Source: Paracoccaceae bacterium (lineage in GTDB: Bacteria > Pseudomonadota > Alphaproteobacteria > Rhodobacterales > Rhodobacteraceae). Taken from it: 39,286 bases of DNA. The notes beneath the pieces are model-generated. The model was not told the origin of the DNA. It did not search any database and saw only the letters and a list, made by a program, of their open reading frames with translations. Below, one piece after another: positions 1-6,267 of this stretch; the first letter of the stretch is position 1; each line of letters begins with the position of its first letter. The stretch spans positions 1-39,286 of the forward strand of contig JAAFAB010000022.1 of NCBI GenBank assembly GCA_018222585.1, given 5' to 3'. The position numbers and the translations under genes are program-made.

Positions 1-34
1 TTAAGTCGTGGGAGAGTAAGTCGCCGCCAGACCT
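1..34 (+). rRNA. rrf: 5S ribosomal RNA, 3' end (partial)
   Basis: The first bases contain GGGAGAGTAAGTCGCCGCCA, which matches the conserved 3' end of alphaproteobacterial 5S rRNA as I remember it (GGGAGAGTAGGTCGCCGCCAG). The 5' part lies outside the window. It is followed after about 30 nt by a strong intrinsic terminator, as expected for the last gene of an rRNA operon. The exact 3' end (about 33-36) is estimated. One base differs from the usual motif (GTAAGTCG instead of GTAGGTCG). No tRNA-fMet gene follows it, although one does in some relatives. Confidence 0.8.
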
Positions 35-65
35 AGCAAAAATCCAACCCGATGTCTTAGAGAAA

Positions 66-98
66 GCCGGCCGACCCGAAAGGGAGGCCGGTTTTTTC
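66..98 (+). terminator. Rho-independent terminator of the rRNA operon
   Basis: A GC-rich hairpin (GCCGGCCGACCC, loop GAAA, GGGAGGCCGG) with one small internal mismatch is followed directly by TTTTTT and then CGTTTT. It sits about 30 nt past the 5S end and reads on the plus strand, so it most likely ends the rRNA operon. Confidence 0.85.
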
Positions 99-173
99 GT
101 TTTCAGACCCCGCATTCCTTGCACCACAACGAGGCGCCGCCTAACACTTCCGCGAAGCAGGGAAGGGCGCGCG

Positions 174-1046
174 ATGAGAGTGGCATGTGTGACGATGGTC
201 TGGCGAGATCATCACTTCCTGGATCTCTGGGTGCGCTACTACGGAGCCCTGTTCGGGCGCACCTCGCTCTACGTTCTTTCCCATGGCGGAGAGCCCGAGA
301 TCGCCCGGATCGCCGAGGGCTGCAATGTGATCGCCATCCCCCGGGATCCGCCGGACGCGCGTTTCGATGAAACCCGCTGGGAGATGCTCTCCGATATCGC
401 CTCTGGCCTGGTGCGCTATCATGACCGGGTGATCGTGGGGGATGTCGATGAGCTGATCATCTCGCTGACGCCCGGCGAGGATCTTGCGAGCCACCTGGCG
501 GCGGCGGAACTGGGGCCGGTCACGGCGCCGGCGGGGTATGAACTGTTTCCGGAGGATGAGCTGCCCCTCGATCTTGCCCGACCGGTGCTGCAGCAGTGCC
601 CGTCGGGTGTCCTCAGCGCCAGCTACTCCAAGCCCGGGATCCTGACCGCGCCGGCGCGACTGACAGCCGGGGGCCACGGGGTCCGCCAGCCCTTCGACCT
701 GCGTCCAGAGCTGGCGCTTTTGCATCTGCGCTTCCTCAATACACCGGAACTGGTGGCCCGCCGCAGGCAACGGCAGGAGATCGCGCGCGAGGCCAGCCTC
801 GGCAGCGATCGCAGCCAGGCGGCCTTCCTGCGCGGTTGGCGTCGGGCCGAAGAGGTGCGGGAGAAGATCGCCGCGCGCTTTCATGCCGGCGACATCGTGC
901 CCTCTGCGGAGGCCCCGGAGCGGGCACGGCAGGTGCTGGAGGCGGCGCGCAAGCGCAAGGGCGACGGCCATCAGTTCTCGGTTCCGAAAGTGCGCGAGCA
1001 GGATTTCCGTATCCTATTGGACCCGGCTCTGCGCGAACTTTTCTGA
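174..1046 (+). CDS. Glycosyltransferase family 2-like protein
   Basis: 290 aa, soluble, with no signal peptide. The N-terminus (MRVACVTMVW) starts the nucleotide-binding fold seen in small family 2-like glycosyltransferases of the Glyco_tranf_2_4 type. The metal-binding acidic motif is visible as D90-V-D92-E93, after the strand RVIVG. Such proteins transfer a sugar from a nucleotide-sugar donor, usually to a cell-surface polysaccharide; donor and acceptor cannot be read here. The start is chosen at ATG 174, behind GGAAGGG. The next gene on the strand, a PagL-like lipid A deacylase, also points to envelope glycolipids, but the 69 nt gap leaves an operon uncertain. It is the first gene after the rRNA operon and is separated from it by the terminator. 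Confidence 0.7.
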   Translation: MRVACVTMVWRDHHFLDLWVRYYGALFGRTSLYVLSHGGEPEIARIAEGCNVIAIPRDPPDARFDETRWEMLSDIASGLVRYHDRVIVGDVDELIISLTPGEDLASHLAAAELGPVTAPAGYELFPEDELPLDLARPVLQQCPSGVLSASYSKPGILTAPARLTAGGHGVRQPFDLRPELALLHLRFLNTPELVARRRQRQEIAREASLGSDRSQAAFLRGWRRAEEVREKIAARFHAGDIVPSAEAPERARQVLEAARKRKGDGHQFSVPKVREQDFRILLDPALRELF

Positions 1047-1115
1047 ACCCGCCCGCAGCGGATGACAGGGCCGTGCGCTTGCGCTACGACCAAGGCGACT
1101 CAAGGGAGAATTGTC

Positions 1116-1625
1116 ATGGATGGAACGCTCGCGGTCCTCTTTCTGCTGTCCGGCCTGACCGACATGGGCCTCAACCACTGCGGCGGCCAGGGCTGCCTTG
1201 CCGAGGCGCCGGCCGAGCAGCGGCTGGCCTTCAGTGGCGGCCAGGTGCTGTTCCAGGAAGACCATATTTCGAACGAACTCTACATGAAGTACGATTTCGG
1301 CAAGAGCTATGGCCCCTTCCAGCCCAGCTTCGGCCTGTCGGTGACCGACGAAGGCGATGCCTGGATCGGCATGGGCGCTTCGTGGACGGCCGAACTGGAC
1401 CGTGCCTATGTGCAGCTTTCGCTGATGCCGGGCCTCTACGCGCAGGGCGACGGACCCGATCTTGGCCATGTGATCGAATTCCGGTCGGGGATCGAGGTGG
1501 GTTTCGAGGGGCGCAACGGCTGGCGCTACGGGCTGCTCTATGATCACCGCTCCAACGCCGAGCTCTCCGGCGTCAATCCGGGCCTCGAGACCTTGCAGGT
1601 CCGCGTTTCGGTTCCGCTGAACTGA
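1116..1625 (+). CDS. Acyloxyacyl hydrolase, lipid A 3-O-deacylase PagL-like
   Basis: 169 aa from ATG 1116, which has a good AGGGAGA site 7 nt upstream. An in-frame start at 1062 gives an implausible 18-residue extension. The N-terminus (DGTLAVLFLLSG) looks like a short signal or hydrophobic segment. The protein has alternating beta-barrel character with aromatic girdle residues and ends in VSVPLN, as outer-membrane barrels do. Near the C-terminus is DHRSNAELSGVNPGLE, which carries the PagL pattern H-x-S-N ... N-P-G-x-E containing the His, Ser and Glu of the PagL catalytic triad. PagL removes the 3-O acyl chain of lipid A in the outer membrane. The upstream neighbour is a glycosyltransferase and the downstream neighbour is ectR, which is convergent. 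Confidence 0.75.
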   Translation: MDGTLAVLFLLSGLTDMGLNHCGGQGCLAEAPAEQRLAFSGGQVLFQEDHISNELYMKYDFGKSYGPFQPSFGLSVTDEGDAWIGMGASWTAELDRAYVQLSLMPGLYAQGDGPDLGHVIEFRSGIEVGFEGRNGWRYGLLYDHRSNAELSGVNPGLETLQVRVSVPLN

Positions 1626-1638
1626 CCGTGAGGGCGGC

Positions 1639-2193
1639 TCAGAAGGGCCGCCCCTTCAGCTCGCCAACATCGAGCACGGGCGACGCGTCGAGACCCTCGG
1701 CATCCAGCATCGAGGCCACACGCTCCAGCGAGGCGATCAGCTGGGCCTGTTCCCAGTCGCTCAGCGCCTCGAACTTGCGCACGTAACGTTGCTGAAGCGG
1801 GTCGGGCGCATTGGCCAGCGTCCGGCGCCCCTTTTCCGTCACCGCGATGTTCATCTGCCGGCGATCGACCTCGCTGCGCTCGCGGCTGACCATCTCCTGC
1901 CGTTGCAGTCTGTCCAGCAGAGCGGTGACCGTGCCCTGGGTGACACCCATCTGCACGGACAGCGCCTTGGGCGTTGTCAGTCCCTTCTCGGCCACCAGCT
2001 GCAGGACACGGAACTGAACCGGCGACAAGCCTGCCGCCTGTGCCAGTTCTTTGCCAAATAGCTCGGTCGCGCGCAGGATTCGCCTGAGCGCAATCAGGCT
2101 GTCATCGGTACGGTCCATGCCGGTAAGCCCCATCTTCAAAGGTATGCCATCGTCGCACCCTGAGACGGGGAAGGCAATTCTTTGCCTGTTCAT
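1639..2193 (-). CDS. ectR: MarR-family regulator of ectoine synthesis, EctR-like
   Basis: 184 aa from ATG 2193, which has AAGGAT at proper spacing. Upstream in-frame ATGs at 2211 and 2256 are possible but have weaker sites, and an internal ATG at MDRTDD is also conceivable. It has a MarR winged-helix fold: the recognition region MGVTQGTVTALLDRLQ, then the wing with the D-R-R signature (SEVDRRQMNI), flanked by dimerisation helices. It diverges from ectA with about 170 bp between the start codons, the arrangement known for EctR repressors of ectABC in halophilic and methylotrophic bacteria. The inferred role is control of the ectoine operon and probably of itself. The signal it senses is unknown. 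Confidence 0.8.
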   Translation of the reverse strand: MNRQRIAFPVSGCDDGIPLKMGLTGMDRTDDSLIALRRILRATELFGKELAQAAGLSPVQFRVLQLVAEKGLTTPKALSVQMGVTQGTVTALLDRLQRQEMVSRERSEVDRRQMNIAVTEKGRRTLANAPDPLQQRYVRKFEALSDWEQAQLIASLERVASMLDAEGLDASPVLDVGELKGRPF

Positions 2194-2308
2194 ATCAGTA
2201 TCCTTGCGCATGGCTAACAAAAAAGGGTCTCTTGGTCCCGAAATCAAGTGCATCAAGCCCAGAAACCCCTAAGAAACAAGGATCGGGGAAGAAAATTACT
2301 TTGAGTGG

Positions 2309-2336
2309 TTGAAATAAACTGCGCTGAGGCTATTTT
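2309..2336 (+). promoter_or_regulatory. Putative sigma-70-type promoter of ectABC-ask
   Basis: TTGAAA (2309-2314), a 16 nt spacer and TATTTT (2331-2336) lie 31 nt before ectA. The surrounding stretch 2260-2345 is distinctly AT-rich for this genome. An imperfect dyad around 2294-2320 (ATTACTTTGA ... TTGAAATAAACT) overlaps the -35 box and could be an EctR operator, but its symmetry is weak. Confidence 0.45.
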
Positions 2337-2366
2337 GATTGGCGAAGCAACGAGAGTGCGAGACAC

Positions 2367-2906
2367 ATGCTTGATGGAAGCGGAACACTTCGACCGACCA
2401 ATCTGACGCTGCGGAAGCCGACCTCCGAGGACGGATCCGCGATCTGGGAACTCGTGCGGGCCTGCAAGCCGCTGGACGAGAACTCGATGTATTGCAACCT
2501 GGTGCAGTGCGATCACTTCGCCGACACCTGCGTCCTGGCCGAAGAGGCCGAGAAGGGCGTGATCGGCTGGATCTCGGGCCACATGGTCCCGAGTGAACCG
2601 GGCACGCTGTTCGTCTGGCAGGTCGCCGTATCGCAGCAGGCGCGCGGCATGGGGCTGGGGGGCAAGATGCTCTCCCATCTCGTGAACCGTGAAGAGCTTG
2701 GCGTCGAGCGGATCAAGACCACGATCACCGAGGACAACGATGCGTCCTGGGCGCTCTTCCGTCGTTTCACGGAACGCATGGGCGGCACGTTGAGCGACGT
2801 GCCCCACTATACCGAGGATGACCACTTCAACGGTCATCACGATACCGAGCACATGGTCACCATCGACCTGCGTTCCGAGCCCGGCGAGGCGGCGAAAGCC
2901 GCCTGA
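2367..2906 (+). CDS. ectA: L-2,4-diaminobutyrate N-acetyltransferase
   Basis: 179 aa, the usual EctA length. GNAT fold: TLRKPTSEDGSAIWELVRAC at the N-terminus, the acetyl-CoA loop QARGMGLGGKM around residues 92-102, and TITEDNDASWALFRRF further on. It acetylates the gamma-amino group of L-2,4-diaminobutyrate, the second step of cytoplasmic ectoine synthesis. It is first in an ectA-ectB-ectC-ask cluster, all on the plus strand, with 53 nt to ectB. The divergent MarR gene and the AT-rich promoter region suggest osmotic induction through EctR, which is inference. The Shine-Dalgarno site is weak (GAGA). Confidence 0.96.
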   Translation: MLDGSGTLRPTNLTLRKPTSEDGSAIWELVRACKPLDENSMYCNLVQCDHFADTCVLAEEAEKGVIGWISGHMVPSEPGTLFVWQVAVSQQARGMGLGGKMLSHLVNREELGVERIKTTITEDNDASWALFRRFTERMGGTLSDVPHYTEDDHFNGHHDTEHMVTIDLRSEPGEAAKAA

Positions 2907-2959
2907 GCCGCGCGCGCTCGAACTCTACTCCCCCCAAAGAAACCCCCGAGGTACCCCCA

Positions 2960-4246
2960 ATGACGACTGTTACGACAGGCGACAAGACCATCTTTACCCG
3001 ACGTGAGTCCGAGGCGCGCAGCTACTGCCGCAGCTTCGACACCGTCTTCACCAAGGCCAGCGGCTCGATCATGACCGACGCCGAAGGGCGCGAGTACATC
3101 GACTTTCTCGCCGGCTGCTCCTCGCTGAACTACGGGCACAATGACCCGGACATGAAGCAGGCGCTGATCGAGCATATCTCGGCTGATGGCATCACCCATG
3201 GCCTCGATATGTATACCCAGACCAAGGCCGAGTTCCTGCAAAGCTTCGAGGACAACATCCTCAAGCCGCGTGGCATGGACCACAAGGTGATGATGGTCGG
3301 CCCGACGGGCACAAATGCCGTCGAAGCCGCCATGAAGCTGGCCCGCAAGGTCACCGGCCGCACCAATATCGTGGCCTTCACCAACGGCTTCCACGGCATG
3401 ACCCTGGGCGCCCTGGCCGCGACCGGCAACGAAGGCAAGCGCGGCGGTGCAGGCATCGACCTGCACGGCGTGACCCGGATGCCCTACGAAGGCGCCTTCG
3501 GTGACGAGGTCGACACGCTGTCGATCATCGAACAGATGCTGGACAACCCCAGCTCGGGTATCGACGCCCCCGCGGCCTTCCTGCTGGAGCCCGTGCAGGG
3601 CGAAGGCGGCCTGAACGCCGCGTCGAAGGAATGGATCGAAGGGATCGCCAAGCTGGCCAAGAAGCATGGCGCGCTGCTGATCCTCGATGACATCCAGGCG
3701 GGTATCGGTCGTACCGGCACCTTCTTCTCGTTCGAGGAGATGGATGTGCAGCCCGACCTGATCCCGATGGCGAAAAGCCTCTCGGGCATGGGCCTGCCCT
3801 TCGCCGCGCTGCTGGTGCGTCCGCAGCACGACGTCTGGAAGCCCGCCGAGCACAACGGCACCTTCCGTGGCAACACCCATGCCTTCGTCACCGCCCGCGT
3901 GGCGATCGAGAAGTTCTGGGCCGACGATGCCTTCCAGAAGGAGATCCAGACCAAGTCCGCGATCCTCTCGGAAGCCATGCATGAGCTGGCCAAGGAAATT
4001 CCGGGTGCACGGATCAAGGGCCGTGGCATGATGATGGGCGTCGACGTCGGTTCCGGTGACCTGGCCGCCGAGATCTGCGCCGAATCCTTCCGTCAGGGCC
4101 TGATCATCGAAACCTCGGGCGCCGAGGATGAGGTGGTCAAGGTGCTGGCGCCCCTCACCACGCCGGTGGAAACCTTCCGCAAGGGTCTGAAGATCCTGCT
4201 GGAAGCCGCCGCCAAACAGAACCAGATGCAAATCGCTGCGGAGTAA
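2960..4246 (+). CDS. ectB: Diaminobutyrate--2-oxoglutarate aminotransferase
   Basis: 428 aa, the normal size of the family. Class III PLP-dependent aminotransferase: the PLP-phosphate region GPTGTNAVEAAMKLAR (about 114-129), ILDDIQAGIGRTG (about 241-253) holding the cofactor aspartate, and the Schiff-base lysine K272 in MAKSLSG. It makes L-2,4-diaminobutyrate from aspartate-4-semialdehyde using glutamate, the first committed step to ectoine. Start ATG 2960 lies behind GAGG. ectC follows after 5 nt, so the two are translationally close. The aspartate semialdehyde supply is supported by the aspartate kinase gene in the same cluster. Confidence 0.97.
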   Translation: MTTVTTGDKTIFTRRESEARSYCRSFDTVFTKASGSIMTDAEGREYIDFLAGCSSLNYGHNDPDMKQALIEHISADGITHGLDMYTQTKAEFLQSFEDNILKPRGMDHKVMMVGPTGTNAVEAAMKLARKVTGRTNIVAFTNGFHGMTLGALAATGNEGKRGGAGIDLHGVTRMPYEGAFGDEVDTLSIIEQMLDNPSSGIDAPAAFLLEPVQGEGGLNAASKEWIEGIAKLAKKHGALLILDDIQAGIGRTGTFFSFEEMDVQPDLIPMAKSLSGMGLPFAALLVRPQHDVWKPAEHNGTFRGNTHAFVTARVAIEKFWADDAFQKEIQTKSAILSEAMHELAKEIPGARIKGRGMMMGVDVGSGDLAAEICAESFRQGLIIETSGAEDEVVKVLAPLTTPVETFRKGLKILLEAAAKQNQMQIAAE

Positions 4247-4251
4247 CCCCC

Positions 4252-4644
4252 ATGATCGTTCGTGACTTCAACAAGATCACCACTGAAGAAAAAGACCGCG
4301 TCGTCTCCGATGCCAACTGGACTTCGGTCCGGATGCTGCTGGCCGACGACGGCATGGGCTTTTCCTTCCACATCACCTTCCTGGAAGCCGGTTCGGAGCA
4401 CACGTTCCACTACAAGAACCACTTCGAAAGCGTCTACTGCATGAAGGGCAAGGGCCGGATCACCGACCTGGCCACCGGCGAGACGCACGAGATCAAGCCC
4501 GGTGTCATGTACGCGCTGAACGAGCACGACAAGCATACCCTGGTCGCCGAAGAAGAGCTGGTCATGGCCTGCTGCTTCAACCCACCGGTGACGGGCAACG
4601 AAGTGCACCGCGAAGACGGCTCCTACGCGCTGGAAGACGCCTGA
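4252..4644 (+). CDS. ectC: L-ectoine synthase
   Basis: 130 aa, the family's standard size. A small cupin that closes N-gamma-acetyl-diaminobutyrate to ectoine by water elimination. The barrel and its metal site are visible: H50 and H53 in the SEHTFHYKNHFES stretch, E59, Y87 and H95. E59, Y87 and H95 correspond, by their spacing, to the iron ligands described for EctC enzymes (about Glu57, Tyr85 and His93 there). The start ATG 4252 has GGAG from the end of ectB as ribosome binding site. No ectD (hydroxylase) gene follows, so only ectoine synthesis is encoded here. A pair of GC-rich hairpins separates it from ask. Confidence 0.97.
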   Translation: MIVRDFNKITTEEKDRVVSDANWTSVRMLLADDGMGFSFHITFLEAGSEHTFHYKNHFESVYCMKGKGRITDLATGETHEIKPGVMYALNEHDKHTLVAEEELVMACCFNPPVTGNEVHREDGSYALEDA

Positions 4645-4649
4645 GGCGC

Positions 4650-4720
4650 GGGCCGGGCACCCCGCCCGGCCCCCTCTCTTCCCCCCCGTAACAAGGAGCC
4701 CGGCCGGAAAGGGCCGGGAG
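4650..4720 (+). promoter_or_regulatory. Tandem hairpins between ectC and ask; second one overlaps the ask ribosome binding site
   Basis: Hairpin 1 has a perfect 9 bp stem, GGGCCGGGC (4650-4658) with GCCCGGCCC (4664-4672) and a 5 nt loop. Hairpin 2 has a 7 bp stem, CCCGGCC (4699-4705) with GGCCGGG (4712-4718). The Shine-Dalgarno GGGAG (4716-4720), 8 nt before the GTG start of ask, is partly inside hairpin 2. The four arms share sequence, so alternative pairings (first with third, second with fourth) are also possible. No U tract follows either hairpin, so translational control or an mRNA-processing or stability role fits better than termination. Confidence 0.45.
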
Positions 4721-4728
4721 ACCCCCAA

Positions 4729-6180
4729 GTGACTTTTGCAAACCATACCGTTGAAAAGATCGGCGGCACCTCGATGTCGAAGGTGCACGAGCTGCGTGAC
4801 AGCCTGCTGATCGGCGATTCCAAGAACCCCTATGGCCGGGTCTTCGTCGTCTCGGCCTTCGGCGGCATCACCAACCTGCTGCTGGAGCACAAGAAGTCCG
4901 GCCAGCCGGGTGTCTATGCGCTGTTCTCCAACGACGACAACGCCCATGGCTGGCTCGACGCCCTGTCCGATGTGGCGCAGGCGATGCGTGAGGCGCACAA
5001 TGTCGTGCTGGACCATCCGGCCGATATCCACGCCGCCGACGAGTTCGTCCGCGAGCGGATCGAGGGCGCGCGTTCCTGCCTGTTCGACCTGCAGCGCCTG
5101 TGCTCCTACGGGCACTTCCGCCTCAGCGATCACATGATGGATATCCGCGAGCTGCTCTCGGGTCTGGGCGAAAGCCATTCCGCCTATGTCACCACGCTGA
5201 TGCTGCAACGCGCGGGCGTGAATGCCCGTTGCGTCGATCTGTCGGGCTGGCGCGATGAAAGCGAGCTGACCCTGGAAGAGCGCATCACCGCGGGCTTCGA
5301 TCAGGTCGACTTCGAGACCGAGCTGCCCATCGTCACCGGCTATGCCCAGTGTACCGAAGGCCTGATGCGCGAGTTCGACCGCGGCTATTCCGAGGTGACA
5401 TTCGCCAATATCGCCGCGCTGACCAAGGCGCATGAGGCGATCATTCACAAGGAATTCCACCTGTCCTCCGCCGATCCGAACCTGGTTGGCGAAGACGCGG
5501 TGCGCAAGCTGGGTCACACGAATTACGACGTGGCCGACCAGCTGTCGAATCTGGGGATGGAGGCAATCCACCCCAAGGCCGCGAAGATCCTGCGCAAGGC
5601 GGGTATCTCGCTGCGCGTCGCCAATGCGTTTGAACCGAAGGACCCCGGCACGCTGATCGACGAGGAAGCCGCCGAAACGGCCTCGGTCGATATCGTCACC
5701 GGTCTGGGTGTCGTGGCGCTGGAGGTCTTCGAACAGGACATGGTGGGCGTGAAAGGCTACGACCAGCAGATCCTCGAAGTGCTGGCCCGCCACAAGGTGC
5801 GCATCGTCTCCAAGGGCTCGAACGCCAACACGATCACGCACTACCTGGACGCACCGCTGAAGGCGATCCGCCGTGTGGAACGCGACCTTGTGAAAGCCTT
5901 CCCGAACGCCCAGATCCGCATTAACCGGCTGGCGCTGGTTTCGGTCATCGGCCGTTCTCTGGACGGGCTGGAGGTCACCGAACGCGGCCTTGTCGCGCTG
6001 CGCGAAGGTGGGGTGAAATGCCTGGCCGTGCAGCATGTGCCCGGCTCGGTCGACGTGCAGTTCCTGATGGCGGCCGAGTCCGAGGACAAGGCGACGACCC
6101 TGCTGCACCGCGCCCTGGTCGAGCAGCAGGCCAAAACTGCCGGAAAAGAGGATCAGCCGAAACAGCTTGAAGCGGCCTGA
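4729..6180 (+). CDS. ask: Aspartate kinase specialised for ectoine synthesis (Ask_Ect)
   Basis: 483 aa from a GTG start. N-terminal amino-acid-kinase domain: the motif K-I-G-G-T-S-M at residues 10-16, where most aspartokinases have KFGGTS. It is followed by VFVVSAFGGITNLLLEHK. Two ACT-like regions lie in the last 160 residues (MVGVKGYDQQILEVLARHKV and LALVSVIGRSLDGLEVTERG). It phosphorylates aspartate, feeding aspartate semialdehyde to EctB. Ask_Ect enzymes occur at the 3' end of ect clusters in many Proteobacteria and are known for altered feedback behaviour; that is family knowledge and is not visible here. It lies 84 nt after ectC, and hairpins in that gap may lower or regulate its translation. 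Confidence 0.92.
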   Translation: MTFANHTVEKIGGTSMSKVHELRDSLLIGDSKNPYGRVFVVSAFGGITNLLLEHKKSGQPGVYALFSNDDNAHGWLDALSDVAQAMREAHNVVLDHPADIHAADEFVRERIEGARSCLFDLQRLCSYGHFRLSDHMMDIRELLSGLGESHSAYVTTLMLQRAGVNARCVDLSGWRDESELTLEERITAGFDQVDFETELPIVTGYAQCTEGLMREFDRGYSEVTFANIAALTKAHEAIIHKEFHLSSADPNLVGEDAVRKLGHTNYDVADQLSNLGMEAIHPKAAKILRKAGISLRVANAFEPKDPGTLIDEEAAETASVDIVTGLGVVALEVFEQDMVGVKGYDQQILEVLARHKVRIVSKGSNANTITHYLDAPLKAIRRVERDLVKAFPNAQIRINRLALVSVIGRSLDGLEVTERGLVALREGGVKCLAVQHVPGSVDVQFLMAAESEDKATTLLHRALVEQQAKTAGKEDQPKQLEAA

Positions 6181-6228
6181 TCCGCCCAGTTCCGGCGCGG
6201 GGACACCTGTCGCCGGACCCCTTGGGGG

Positions 6229-6266
6229 GAAGCCGCCCGCTGCGCCGCAAGGCCGCGGGCGGCTTC
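6229..6266. terminator. Bidirectional hairpin between convergent genes
   Basis: A perfect 12 bp inverted repeat, GAAGCCGCCCGC (6229-6240) with GCGGGCGGCTTC (6255-6266) and a 14 nt loop, ends 1 nt before the stop codon of the minus-strand gene. There is no U tract on the plus strand, and only a C run on the minus strand. It is probably a transcript-end stabiliser or a weak terminator for ask and the CheB-CheR gene. Confidence 0.6.
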
Positions 6267-6267
6267 A

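Noticed and set aside
4093..6108. 671-codon open frame on the minus strand opposite ectB, ectC and ask
   Set aside because: It is the antisense shadow of highly biased GC-rich genes, is rich in His, Gly and Gln, has no family match, and overlaps three certain genes.
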